From positions 1 to 64,000 of the forward strand of contig JAJEKV010000197.1 in the NCBI GenBank assembly GCA_021234155.1: a DNA stretch of 64,000 nt, read 5' to 3'. Positions within the stretch are counted from its first letter, which is position 1, and each line of letters begins with the position of its first letter. The notes under the pieces were generated by a model that was given only the letters and a program-made list of their open reading frames with translations, searched no databases and was not told the DNA's origin. Both the position numbers and the translations under genes were made by a program. This DNA is from Isoetes taiwanensis (taxonomy: Eukaryota; Streptophyta; Lycopodiopsida; Isoetales; Isoetaceae). This document shows, in pieces, positions 22,284-34,428 of the stretch.

Positions 22284-23990
22284 ATTGTCCCTAGTGCCCT
22301 GAGGCCCACGGACTGATGTAGCATGGGCGAGCTCCCAAAGGGTGCTACTAGCGCAACATGCTGATACATTGTAGCCCTTTCAGAGGGCTTTTCTTATTTT
22401 CTATTGGTACCGACATCCCGCTTATAATCAGCATCATGGCCGCGCAGTGGTGCGTCGCTATCATCAGCTTTTAACTGAGCTTTTTCGTGGGTTCCAATGT
22501 CCCACCTTTCCGGTGGTTCATATTATAAGCCCTCTTTCTTTGTGCACCTCCCGATGTGTAGTTATCATCTCCCTAATTGCATCTGCCAGGTCTTTTATTG
22601 TATCCACTCTTGTCATTAGGATATGTGCTGGCTGTCCCCAACTTATACTCCTGTATTTGTTTCTGATGTCTTCATACACTGTACAATCGTTGAGCATGTG
22701 GTTCTCGTCCTCTACTTTTCCTGTGTTACAGATTCTGCAGATCCGATTCTCCCTTTCCACTTTCCTCCACCTGTCTTTTTTGATTCTTAGATCGTGGCTC
22801 CCCATCCTAAATCTTGCCAAAGTGTCCCTTCTTGTCTTCCCTATTAGATCGTGTCTATACATCTGTTGTCCTATCTGTTGATCCGAGTTGAAGACTACTA
22901 TTAGCCAGAGTGTTTTGGGACCGCTGTGTTTTTGCAACCATGCTCTCATCGCTATTTCGGCCCAGTCTCCATTCCATTTTCCTTCATTTACTAGATCACT
23001 CAGGTTTAATCCCACCTCTCTGGTCCATACTGCCACCTCCCTAAACCACCCACTGCCTGTGATGATATGTGACTTGGCTGATTCCCTGATTGCGATTGTT
23101 GATAGCTTCCCAGTGTGACATCCCCTGTTGTCTTTCATCAAGTATGTGACGGTCCTTTCCGATGTTCTTACCTCCATTGGTCTCTGACCTGTCTCATATA
23201 CCATGGCTGTCAGAGGTGTGTTTGCCTGCACTCTGAACTCCTGTCTATGCCATTGCCTAAAAATCCCTTCTTGCTTGTCCCACTTTTTGTCTGATAGGCC
23301 GAGCCCCCATGCCTCTGTTCCATATAATTGTGTCGACGCAACCACTGTATTAAACAGGTAACACTTGATCTCCCAGTCAATTATTCTGCTCCTATTACAG
23401 AAGTTTTTCATATTAAAAGAGCTTCCAATAGCTGCCTGGAATCTGGCATCCGCTTTCCTGGACCAATTGCCTGTGCCGTGTGCATCGTATCCTAGATATT
23501 TTGTACTCTGCCGATTCTTCCAATTCTATCCTCATATATTTGAAGGGTATGTGTGCCTATTCCTGGTGCCGAACATAACTATTTTGGTTTTCGCGAGGTT
23601 CACTATTAGCCCTGTCCTTTTGCAAAAGGCCTCTAGTAGCTCTAGTAACCTGTGCATACCCTTGTGCTTTGTAGCCATCATGCTTAAGTCATCAGCATAC
23701 AACATGATAGGTACCCTAGTGTCCCCCAATATGGGGGCGTCTGCATCCCCCTGTCGTTCTGCGATGAAACCTTGTAATACATCTATGCAGATACCGAATA
23801 GTGTCGGGGACAGGGGGCACTCCTGTTTAACTCCTGTGTCACAATCTATTGCCTATCCTTCCTATTCCATTTTTGCATATACTCTCTGGTATAGTCGCGC
23901 TATCGATCCTACCATGCCTTCTGGGGCCCGCATATCTACTAGTCTCTGTAACAGCTTTTCCCTCGGGACGGTGTCAAATGCCTTTATGAC
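22284..23990 (-). mobile_element. LINE B: 5'-truncated non-LTR retrotransposon
   Basis: On the minus strand it begins inside RT motif A (VIKAFDTVPREKLL, about 23990), so it is 5' truncated. It then has the catalytic box MLYADDLSMM (about 23700), VNLAKTKIVMFG, the thumb region and a zinc-knuckle end. The 3' end carries a 230-bp UTR and the ATTCT array. A frameshift lies near 23830. The intact YADD and the long open C terminus make it younger than LINE A. Confidence 0.85.
22518..23411 (-). pseudogene. LINE B ORF2 C-terminal part (RT thumb and zf-RVT-like domain)
   Basis: The 297-codon open segment has ATG at 23411. It contains STQLYGTEAWGLG, the LINE thumb motif, and near its end RICRICNTGKVEDENHMLND followed by Cys, i.e. 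the CxxC-x12-H-x4-C knuckle that ends many plant ORF2 proteins. It is open to a natural stop. Alone it lacks the RT active site, which lies upstream in another frame. Confidence 0.8.
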
Positions 23991-23994
23991 ACAC

Positions 23995-24440
23995 AAAATA
24001 GCAAAATGGTTGGAGAAGATGGACCTATCTTACTTCGGTGGTGGAGTAACTATCAAGCCGATACAGGTGCTAATCTTCCTTGGAATTTGAAAGAAGTTTT
24101 CCAAAGCCATGGATACAAATCTAGATGATTAAACACAAGTCTAGTGGGTCACAGACAGATGCAGCCCGAGATTTTAATGAAAAGAGTTTCGAAGTGCGTT
24201 TGAAGCACATTATTTGCCTATAAATTATTATAGGATATCGCAAAAAATGGGACCTTCTAAAGCAGGATGATTGGAGAGACAATATTGGCTATTACATGAA
24301 GTTTAGTCACTTGCGATCTCAAGTTCGGAACTTGAGTGAAGATGAGCTCCTCATAAATTTGTGAATGAACTACGGGAGGATATATTTGCAGAGTTGGATC
24401 TTTAACCATCCAACCGGCTCCACTGGGGAATTGCAAATAC
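23995..24440 (+). pseudogene. LTR-retrotransposon gag remnant
   Basis: Pieces in different frames read KIAKWLEKMDLSYF, then a KMGPSKAG / KKWDLLKQDDW region, then YYMKFSHLRSQVRNLSEDEL and KFVNELREDIFAELDL, the order seen in the retrotransposon gag domain. At least three frameshifts. It abuts the truncated 5' end of LINE B. Confidence 0.5.
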
Positions 24441-25326
24441 AAGCAAACTACTCTTGCTCTTCACCTTTCACCTAATTTTCTGTTTATATGTTGTTGCAAG
24501 AGTTTAGAAACATAAAGCATTTCCGACATCCGTATCAATTGATATCAGAGCGAGGTTTCCGATTCTTCTAGGAGCTACGAGTGATGGGATTGTCAAAGGA
24601 ATTTCAATTCATTATTCTTTGAGTTGAATCAAAGAAGTCAGGTGCAATGGTGTTAAAAAATTTAGGGCTGTAGAATATCAATGATTTTGCATGTGCTGCA
24701 AGCACTGTAGTTCTTAGAACTAATAGTGCATGACATCTGAATGAAGTAAAAAATTTTGAACTTGAATAGAACATATATAAGCTTTGTGGCAATTCGCATT
24801 GTGATAAAGAAAGAGCTATGTGTTTTTTGTGGGAATGAGTCATAGTACCTAGATCGTGTGTTACAAATGATTGTGGATTTCTAATTTACGAGAATGGAAG
24901 TGTTGGCCTGCCAAAAGACCAACAATTCAACAAGAGCAAGCTAGAGGTATAGTCGATAGATTCTTGAAGAGCAACTAAAGGAGCTTGGCAAATTGAAGAC
25001 AGTTGCTCCAAGCAAGATGGAGCAGCAGTGAAAAGGATGCAAGGGACTGAACTCTTAGATAAGCTAGAAGCAAAAAAATTAGAAGTATCTGCATTAGCTT
25101 GTCGTAGAGATGAGTATCTTGTTATGGAGACTTGTAATAGCAAACAAATTCTTCATCAAACTGAATTGAATTTTACTTTGTCATTATCACCCATCTACCT
25201 ACCATAACCGCATACACGCTCCAAAAGCCTATTCTGATTATCTGAGCCTATACAACTTTCTAGCCTGAATATGAAACTACCAAAAGCATTTTACTTATGC
25301 TTACGGAGATCCATATTGCAGAGATC
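24441..25326. other. Non-coding stretch with a possible tRNA-Met primer site
   Basis: TTGATATCAGAGC near 24537-24549 differs by one base from the Copia primer-binding site TGGTATCAGAGC. A short gag-like start could follow, but no LTR pair could be drawn. The rest has no recognised content. Confidence 0.3.
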
Positions 25327-25329
25327 TAA

Positions 25330-28077
25330 GGGTAATTACACACCAATGGTTATGTTAGCTTAAAAGTTAAAATTTTAAGATAACGGCGTTCACACCGGTT
25401 TGGTTAATCATTTCTGTTAAAATCAAAGGTGTTAAGGTTTAACGTAGCTAGTTAGGTTAAATTTTAATATAATCATGATGCATACATGTTTTGGTTATGT
25501 TAAACCCTAACAGCATGTTAAAATTGTTAACAAAATGTGTTGTGAATTTATCCCCGATTATCGAAAGCACGGTTAAAAGGTTTAATCACTTATGACAATG
25601 GCGGCGGACGGCATAGCCGGGCTTACACACGAATTGTTGGTCCTACGAATCTCTGCAGCCATTCAATCTTCTCTTTTGTCTTATTTTTGTCTCCGTGTAT
25701 GTTCTCAATCTTTTCTTTGCATTCATAGGTATGTTCTAATCCTTTTCTTTGCTTTGATGGTACTTCTACTTCTCTCGTAGTCTAAACTCGATCTTATCTT
25801 CCAAATGCCAAATTCCATCTATAAACATAAAAGCGTTGCAAATGGTAAATTTCACGGGTATTTTGGATATCCTCTTCACAACGCCAAATCTGATAATTTA
25901 TCTGTACAAAGCAAAGTTGTATGGTCCCGACCGAATGGAAACAATGGTCGGGCATGTTTGAAATTGTGAGAGTGCTAGTATTTTTGTGTTGCTACCGATT
26001 GAATTTGATCAGCTATAGGTAGATCAATAGGTAGATCAAAATGGCATGGCACATAACATCTGCTTTTGAGCCTTGTACAAGAAGAATGTAGAGGATAGAC
26101 GAATGTAGGAATGGGGCTTACAAGGTTATGTACGCCAAGCCTCGGATCTGTTAGATTTTAAGGGAGCCAAGGGCTTCGGGAACAATTCCCGATAATTCCC
26201 TCCCATAAAAACGAGCTTAATGACGGTAGTGAAGATTCATCTTCTACAAATGCGATTTTTACATTTTTACAAAGATTTACATTTATTCCACATTTACATT
26301 TTAAGACTCAATTGTGAAAGAAGCTTCCACATTGCATTACGCCTCCATTCCCCGATAAGAATAGACTGCCCCCTTGTTAAAAATTGGCCTTATGTCGGGT
26401 CCTTTAGCGTTATTGTGCAAAGACAAAGACATGAACTCACCGCAGAACATCAAGTAATGATATGATAATGTTAAGCTAGGTCAGTAGCGTCAACATAACT
26501 GGGATGAGATGTGAGATCTAGTCCGGTTTTTTACTATGCTATTGGCCTCAAACCACGATGACGAAGACAATCGGATGGCCCCCGCCACAAGATTGAGAGA
26601 CACGGATAAGTATAGACCGGCCCTTAGGTGAAAATTGGCCCTTAGGTAAAAATTGTACGTAAAATTGTGCAAAAGCAAAGACATGAACTCTCTCGCAAAG
26701 CGGTGCATCAAGTAATGGGCAAAGATAAAATAACCGTTGAGCACATAAAGTGACTAGAAGATTGATTTTCAAAATCTGAATTCGGGACTGAACTATAGTT
26801 GAATCATGTCTTTATGAGTAGCAATGGAATTTTTGAGTTGGATGGCATGGGGCCTCGAGTTCTTTAAGCATTTCAAGAAAACATTGCTGGAATTTTACAA
26901 TGAATCTAATGGATGCGGCTTTCCTAAGTTAACCATTAACTTACTAGATATATATCCACACCGCATTTAGGGAAATTGACAAGGCTGGTATTATGAATAT
27001 TAGCTCCGAGTAATAATCAATGTTAAAGTTGAGCTCTCTCTTTTGTCTAAGTTGAATCTCTATCCAATCTATAGACGACTTCACATCTTCAAGAGTGATA
27101 TTTTTAATGTCATCATGGATCAACTTGGCAGCAGAGGGAAATATGGTTACACTTGATTTCCCTTGTAGTGGTCGGCGGGCATACAATATGAGCTGCATTG
27201 CCAAAATAGTTTTCGTGAAGAGGAGGGCTCCATCGATTTTTTACTCTCAAATTGTAAGGATAACGAGAATGTTGTGGTGACATGATTTGGCAAGTCACGT
27301 GCTTCGATCATGGCCTTCCATGCCATGCTAGAGATGGCTTCAAATGCAAAGAACATGGCCATATGAGTAGGGGCTCAAATGCGAGATGGCCATATGAGTA
27401 GAGATGGCTTCAAATGCAGAATGGCCATATGCGAACATGGCCATATGAGTAGGGGCTTATTAATGCTCAAGGAAAACTCACAATAGTTCTTTTTGTGTGC
27501 AAAAGGTTTTAAACTACACTTCTTGCATATTGCGCCTTGACTAGTTTGCATAATGAATGTAGTTTTATATGCTCTTTCAAAGATTTTGACGAACCATTTT
27601 GGCTATGGTATGACAATTGCAATGCCTTTCATTTCTCGCACTTTTGAACACGGGATGAGTTAATTGGCATACAACAAAGGAATGCTTAGGATTTTTATAG
27701 TGTATTGAAAGTGTATCTAAAATGGGCCGTGACTTTGAACAAGAAGGTGATTGAACAAAGAAAAGGTGACTTTGAACGATGAACGGAGCTTTTGATTTTA
27801 TGACTAAATGTCTGGTGTGAATGCGTTTTTAACCAATTATGTTATGTTATTATATAACATAACTGAATAGGTGTGCATGCATCTTAACGGATTCTGTTAT
27901 ATTAAAAACTTAACATAACAGTTTCAATCTGTATTCAGTTTTAACAGAATCTGTTAGATTAATATTAAGATAACCAAGAGTGCGTAAGACGCATTATGTT
28001 AACCTTAATTTAAGATAATAAAAGTGGGGTTAAAATCTATTTTTTAAGATAACATAACCAATGGTCTGAAAGTGCCC
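25330..28077. mobile_element. Non-autonomous PIF/Harbinger-like element with captured gene sequence
   Basis: The ends form terminal inverted repeats: 25330 starts GGGTAATTACACACCAATGG and the reverse complement of the other end starts GGGCACTTTCAGACCATTGG. 30 of the first 36 bases match. Both ends are flanked by TAA (25327-25329 and 28078-28080), the 3-bp TWA duplication typical of PIF/Harbinger. Many TTAAGATAAC/GTTATGTTA motifs lie just inside both ends. The 2.75-kb interior encodes no transposase. It holds a BAHD acyltransferase fragment, a diverged direct repeat (about 26355-26460 and 26600-26720), and short ATGGCCATATGAGTAG repeats at 27352-27460. Confidence 0.7.
26945..27350 (-). pseudogene. 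BAHD acyltransferase fragment (HCT-like), inside the PIF element
   Basis: Three frames together give the middle and late part of a BAHD enzyme: EARDLPNHVTT, then VKNRWSPPLHENYFGNAAHI with the typical FGN, then AAKLIHDDIKN and SSIDWIEIQ, and last NIHNTSLVNFPKCGVDIY. The last block stands where the DFGWG motif should be and has lost it. The N-terminal HxxxD motif is absent. BAHD enzymes move acyl groups from CoA to alcohols or amines; those closest to these motifs make shikimate or quinate esters. Two to three frameshifts and stops show it is dead. Its position between PIF ends suggests capture. Confidence 0.7.
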
Positions 28078-28080
28078 TAA

Positions 28081-29096
28081 GAGGGTTGCTCGGCGTCAAG
28101 GATGCTGAATATTATTATCAGAGGACTAGAATGAATTTTCTTACTGTACGAATAAGCTACCTATGATGCTCCACAAGTTGAATAAACATTAGAAGGTGGT
28201 GCTTGAACATGACTGAGCGACTAAAAAGATGAGCCACAAATAGTGGGATGAGATGCATTTTCCACAGGATTAATACGCACGCTAGGAGGGGCCGGGATTG
28301 AGGCATCTTTAGGAGAGACACGACCAGGGATAGACCTTAAAAGATGGAAACCAACGAGACAAATCTTCAGCATTTAACACTCATTGCCGCAGTGGCCATC
28401 GCCCTTGCGTTTTTCGGAGCGCCACCACCTTTTCGGCATCCGCATAAACTATATCTAGCAGCCGCAAAACCTTGCGTCCGAGTTGATGTTACTATGGAGT
28501 CACTATGAGTTCAGTGCGGCTGCGAACCCACCTCGAAGCAACCGCACGTTGTTTTGGTTGGGCATCCCCAGAATTGCAAAACGCAAATGCCAGGTTTTGT
28601 GCGCGGCTGTGCTCCTGAATTTTTGCGCCTGTGACATTTTTCGACGATAAAATGCATATTTTTACGCGACGATATTTTTTACTTATAAAATGCATATTTT
28701 TACAAGAAAAAAAGGGAAGTTTTATATGTTTCGTACTTTTTTTATATTTTACATTATCTTTGGATTTATGGGTTGGATAGTCTTCAATGATACTTGATCA
28801 CTATCCAATAAACAAGTATAGAGGATATACAGTAATGGTTATGGCAAGTACATTTCCATGTATCTTCCATACAGGCTCTAAAACAACATTTCTCAAGTCA
28901 GTACGTTTATTTCAGAGAATTATATTTAGAACTGATTTGAATTGAGTTGACCACAAATGTACATATTAACGCATTTATCCATGAAAAAGTGCAGAGCGAT
29001 TGCATCCATTCGCACATGTGCATACTACTGCCTCATAATAAAGATAGGTTGATGGACCCAGGAAGAGCAAGAAAACAAGGTGTGCCAAGTGGAAGT
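28081..29096. other. Non-coding stretch
   Basis: No recognised gene. A GC-richer patch near 28380-28600 has a 67-codon minus frame without domain. Confidence 0.4.
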
Positions 29097-29815
29097 ATTT
29101 TTTTTTTTTTTGAAGAATTGTGTCATCAATATATTAAAAGAATGGTAATGTTACAAAGCAAGTGAGGAGGAAGGAGAACTGCCCCAAAGAGACAGCGATA
29201 CCTCGACACTCCACAACAAACTCACAGAAAAACTGCAACTCTACTGCTGTACAAACCGACCATCACCATCTACAACACCCAAGAAGTCCCGCCAAATGGC
29301 AAACGTCCGCTCTACTACTCCCGGGAACACCAGAAAGCTTTGAAATAGCTTGTACCTGAGTTGAGGAATCAGAGAGGCTGCAGGCTGCTGAATCCTCTGA
29401 AAGATCCACAACCGCCGCCGCTTCCAAATCAGCCACACCAACCAAGCCACGCACAAATGCAAGGCTTGCTGCCGCAAGAGCGGCCAAGCACCAGGATACA
29501 CATGAAGCAGCAACTGCTGGCTAGTCAATCTCACCTGAAACAGAGCCCTAACCCAATCCCAGGCAGCCTGCAAGTGAGGGCATAAAACCAGACAATGCTC
29601 CACAGTCTCACGATGAAGGCCACAACAAGGGCAGAGAGGGCTCACACCCGGCCTAAACCGACTCACAAGGGCATTCACCCTGATACAACGGTGCACCACC
29701 TGCCACAAAAGCACCCTAACCTTCAGTGGGGGAAGTGAGCTCCATGTCCACGTCCAAACCGAGCGCCATCGAGAACCCGGAAGCTGCATATTTGATAATG
29801 AGTGCCACACTTTTC
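29097..29815 (-). mobile_element. LINE C: 5'-truncated copy, zf-RVT end only
   Basis: The minus-strand frame 29810-29241 (189 codons) has WSSLPPLKVRVLLWQVVHRC, then PLCPCCGLHRETVEHCLVLC and IWKRRR, the zinc-binding C terminus of plant LINE ORF2. A T-run at 29098-29111 is its poly(A) tail seen from the plus strand. The upstream RT is missing, as expected for 5' truncation during target-primed reverse transcription. The frame is intact, so the insertion is fairly recent. Confidence 0.8.
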
Positions 29816-30248
29816 AGAACTACCCAATGTTTGCATCGATTCGGACACGACAAAACAGGTAACCGCTGTATGTAATGCTAAAAACGCCCCCATTAGGGAC
29901 ACCAGCATCGTATATTCAAGAGGTGGTAGATATACAGTCTCAATTGTGCCCCTGATTGTAACATTGACATGTATAAAATGTGTAATCCATTTACAAGCTT
30001 ATTATTGCTAAGTTCTTTTCTTCGAAAACCCTTCGAGGCAGGCTTTTCCCATCCTCAACAGTAATCAGTCAACTGTTCTTTCTTTACCTGTTTGGATCCT
30101 ATAGGTTATCCGTAAGCATTTGGTTAATCTGGTTCTTGTAGTGGGGCATCTTTACAACTCCAAAGTACTATTATCCCAAAGCTTACTTAGAGCATAGACA
30201 CTTAGATTGTAGAATAGCATTTTACAAAATCTGGATTTTAACAACTAA
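29816..30248. other. Non-coding stretch
   Basis: No recognised gene or repeat between two LINE insertions. Confidence 0.4.
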
Positions 30249-30491
30249 AACATGTCAGCTTTATTTTTTTTTTTAATTGAAGGCTTCTATATATATTTAA
30301 AAAGGGATTTACAAAAACTTCTTTTTCAAGGGAGAAGGAACCCTATAAAAAAAAAGAGAGGAGATCCATAAAAAACCAGTTTTTAAAAACAGGGATCATC
30401 CTATAACTGTTTATATTAGAACAGACTAAATGTTAAAAATATCTAAAATATCTCGCTATAAGGGTCTCTGTCTCCAGAATAGATAGAGTAT

Positions 30492-30842
30492 TCAGTGATA
30501 GGATCTCAGATGATAGTTCCTGGTTTTCCTTGCCTTCCCCTTCGTCTTCTCGTGAAAAGTGCAGTAGATGCACATGCATGCTTTTGCCTTGGCCATGTTG
30601 AACCGGCCCCTGCTATCCTTTGCTTGGCAGATAAGCTCTCTCCTTATATTGTAATTCTGATCACAGCAACATCCACACTGGCATCTCTCCGTATGCTCCA
30701 GAACATTGGCTGGTCCAAATATCTTGATCCATTCATTGTTTACATTCAGGTCCATCTTCCTCCACTTGAGTTTTCGCATCAGCATAAATAAGGTACCTGC
30801 AGTAATAAAGTCACCCATTAATCTCTTGAATCCACTTAACAT
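30492..30842 (-). CDS. LINE D downstream Cys-rich ORF (ORF3), unknown
   Basis: The 116-codon frame (ATG 30842) overlaps the end of ORF2 by 32 bases in another frame and fills the region usually taken by the 3' UTR. It has RCQCGCCC at 53-60 and, at 72-94, C-x16-C-x-C-x2-C enclosing KDSRGRFN. This is the same spacing, with the same DS-x-G-x-FN core, as ORF1 residues 216-238. The C terminus is strongly basic (HEKTKGKARKTRNYHLRSYH). A role in RNA binding is inference from the cysteines and charge. Confidence 0.55.
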   Translation of the reverse strand: MLSGFKRLMGDFITAGTLFMLMRKLKWRKMDLNVNNEWIKIFGPANVLEHTERCQCGCCCDQNYNIRRELICQAKDSRGRFNMAKAKACMCIYCTFHEKTKGKARKTRNYHLRSYH

Positions 30843-33800
30843 CAAATTGGAATTGTTTGATTATTCCTTCGGGAGGAATAATTTCACAATTAAAAATGAA
30901 AGAGTTCCTGCCCTTCCATATCCTCCAGAGGAGGATAAAAATTCTCCAATCTTTGGGATTCTCTGGCATAAAAAAATCCTTCTCACTGAGATGAATGAGA
31001 TCATAACCCAGAATTTCTGAGGCAAGCTCTAAAATCCACTCAGACCAAAGGCACCCTCTAAAAAGATGATTTTCATCCTCCTTTGCTCCAAGGCATCTTT
31101 CACAGATGTCAGAATTGGCCATGGATAATTTATATCTTTTCGAGTTAGTAGCCAAAGCCCTATGCCAAAGTTGCCATATAAATTACTTAATCTTCGGGTT
31201 TATGGGACTTTTCCACATAAAATTCAAATTCTTGACGCATCTCTCCGGCTGAACATCCCATTTTGTATGAATAGTAACTCCTTCTCCCCTCATGAGATAC
31301 CTATATGCTTTCCTAACAGCATCCTTCATTTAACCAAGAGTTCTCTTCATGAGTCCAGTGATTATGCATGATGGCATTAAGCACATTGTCATATAGGGTT
31401 CTAGTCTGCATTCCTTCATTGGCTAAAGTGGATCTGTCAAAAGGTATAATACCATTAGTATCAAAAAGATCCCTTATAAATATGATTCCCTTACTCTTCC
31501 ATAGCTTGGCCTGATCAGGAAAGTGGCAAGCCAAGCAGAGATTGGGATTGTTGAGGAGGACTGCTGGATTCCAGAAGATAGTTTGGTCCATGGATAGCCC
31601 TTCTTTCCAATTGTACATCCCCTTAATTTGATCCCAAGCCTTGATCCACTTCTTGATAATGCTTGGAATGGAGATAGGGACAGTAAAAGGAAAAAAGATA
31701 GAATGGGGAAGCTCCATCTTCAGAGATCTCCACCCATATGGATGGCATTTTCCAATATAATGTCTAATCAGGATGGATATAGGGTGCTTGATGGAGTTAT
31801 AACAGGCCTTATAAAAGTACTTGGCAGCCAAGGCAATCCCCTGTTTCTCAATATTAATTGTTCCCAATCCTCCATTACTCTTAGATTTGCAGCATTCTTT
31901 CATTGACACCGGGTGCCAGCATCTCCTGTTTTGCCCACAGGCAATGAATCTACCAATAATTCCCTGCAGCTTGTTAGCAATCTTTTTTGGAGCAAGAATA
32001 ACTGAAGATTGATACACATGAGAAGAAGAAATCATAAAATTAGCTATGACTGCCCTACCATTCTTGGAGAGATATTTAGAGTTCAGAGTGTCGACCTTTT
32101 TGTAGAATTTTTCAATAATACTTCCCCATAGATCTGAAGCGTTACTTCTGATTGCAAAGGGGATTCCCAGGATCTTTGAACTAGTATTGGGGGAGTTATA
32201 CTTACATCCCATAGTTACAGCCATCACCTCTCCCTTTTCTTGTTCTCTTGCTTGAATTGCTGACTTGGCATGGTTTATTTTACATCCTGAAGCCTCCCCA
32301 AATTCTTCAAGGATTCTCTGAGTATTCATTATGGAACTCTCATCCATAGATATTAGGATAAAGGTATCATCTACAAAATGCCCATTTAGAATTTGATCTG
32401 CCTGAGAATTCTCAGGAAGTCTCAATCCTTTAATAAGGTTAGTATTCTTTGCAGCATCCAGCCTACAATGGAGGGCTTCCATGATAATTAGAAACAGGAA
32501 AGGGGCAAGGGGGCAACCTTGTTTTACTCCTCTCTGAATTGTAAGGAATGGACTGCACTCACCATTAATGAGGACAGCTGATCTCGAGTTATACAAAATG
32601 GCCTCAAAGATTTGAATGCTTTCATTGCTGAAACCTAGAGCCCTGCAGCATCTAAATAAAAAATTCCAACTTACAGTATCAAATGCCTTGGTGATGTCGA
32701 GTTTTAGGAGTGCCACACTCTGATTGGAGTCTTTTGCCCATTGGAGTCCCAAGATAGCTGTTATCACATTGTCTAAAATGAACCTATCTTTGAGGTAGGC
32801 TGATTGAGAACTACTTATAATAAGATCCAAAATGGTTTTCAGTCTCAATGCAATAGCTCCTGAAATGATCTTGTAGATAACATTAGAGAGGGAGATTGGT
32901 CTGTAATCCGAAAAGGTGTTGGGAGAGTCAATCTTAGGAATTAAGGCAATAAAACTGGTATTGATTCTTGCATCCAGAATCTTTGTCTCCCTGAACTCAT
33001 TGGCTATTTTGGTGATGCTGTCTCCAAGCAAGGGCCAAGTCTTCTTAAAAAATTCTGCTGGAAGGCCATCAAGGCCAGGGGTCTTCCCATTTTCCATGTT
33101 CTTGACAACCTGCAAAAGCTCATTGTTTACAAAAGGTTTAGTCAGATATGAGTTTTGTTCATCATTGACCTTTTTATTTAGACAAATAAACTCTTCCATA
33201 ACCATGGGAGTAGAGTCCATGTTGGATCCCATAAGCTTTTTAAAGTGGTCGATTGCAGCTTGTTTGAGGTCCTTGTCTTCAGAAATTACATTATCATCCA
33301 CCCTGACCTCATAAATATGATTTTTCTTGACCCTAAATCTGGCCTTATTAAAGAAGTACTTGGAATTACATCTCTCATCCTCCTTTAACTCTTTTATTTT
33401 GGCTTTTAATTTCCATCCTTTTGCAATCTTTATTTCTTCGATCTCAATTTGCTTTTTTATCTCCCCTTTTTGCTCATCACTTGCTGTTGTAATGCTTTGC
33501 CTTAAATTCTGAAGATGAGCTCTGTTTTGAATATAAATGTTCTTGCCCCATTCCTTGAGCCAACATTTTATTTTTTTGGCTATATCTATCCACCAATACA
33601 TCCATCCTGTACTTCCAGTGGGCATAGGATTTCCATTGATAATTTCCCCCAGCTTGATCATAAAATCATCATTATCCATCAAGCTAATGTTCATTTTGAA
33701 ATAGGCTTTTCTTTTATTGCCTCTGCCCTCCCTTGAGATGGTTATCTGCTAGGGATAATGATCAGAAATAGTATAGCCTTCAAGGTTGTCAACTCTGCTG

Positions 33801-34420
33801 CTACTGTTCCACAAATTCTCACTCAGGTAATACCTGTCATGAAGGCAGCAAATAGGGTCAATTCTGTGGTCAGACCAACTGAAAGCTTGAGGTTTGGTTC
33901 TGGCTAAGGTTAAATTATGGGAGGAGAGAAGATTATCCCAGGCAAGAAGATTCCTAAAGTTCTTATTCCTCATAAAACTATCTGTAACCATATTACAGTC
34001 CTCCACATCCAATTTGCTCAAACTGCTATTAATTCTGTTCCACATCAGGGACCTTTCAGAAGGCTCATGATAAGAATAGACATTGGTAAAGGCTATCCTG
34101 CACGAGTCTATTTTACCAACAAGAGTCTGCCATCTACCATTTGTATCATTAATCATGTAAATGTCCTCCAAGTTAATTCTGTGACTCCATGCAATGGCTA
34201 TTCCTGCAGACGAGTTGTTAGCAACAATAGACCAAATATTATAATTAGGAGGAAGAATATTAGAAATAATCCTTTCGTGATTGGGATCATGAATCTTATG
34301 TTCCTGGATAAAAAGAATATCAGGGCATAGGTTAGATAAACAAACTTTAATTCTGTCCCTTTTTATGCTATTATTAATACCTTGGAGATTCCAAGTAATC
34401 ATCTTGATAGATCTTAACAT
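30811..34420 (-). pseudogene. LINE D ORF2 (endonuclease, reverse transcriptase, zf-RVT)
   Basis: From ATG 34420 the endonuclease shows ITWNLQGI, IQEHKI, AIAW and SDHYP; the usual GGDFN reads VEDCN. A single TAG at 33749-33751 follows SDHYP, and the same frame continues as the RT to 31313 (MNISLMDNDD onward, ATG 33694). RT motifs are TPGLDGLPAEFF, LLKLDITKAFDTVSW, QGCPLAPFLFL and FVDDTFILIS, so the three catalytic Asp are kept. A frameshift near 31325 and a TAA near 31175 separate the C-terminal part (31155-30811), with CERCLGAKEDENHLFRGC, the zinc knuckle. The protein nicks the target and copies the RNA from the nick. Confidence 0.9.
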
Positions 34421-34428
34421 TTAAAACT

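Noticed and set aside
22079..22369. Minus-strand frame of Tyr-Ser-Ile-Leu-Phe repeats
   Set aside because: Translation of the ATTCT pentamer tail of LINE B.
24537..24549. A second Copia LTR element around a primer-site-like string
   Set aside because: Only one base off the consensus, but no LTR pair or clear gag follows, so no element was called beyond a note.
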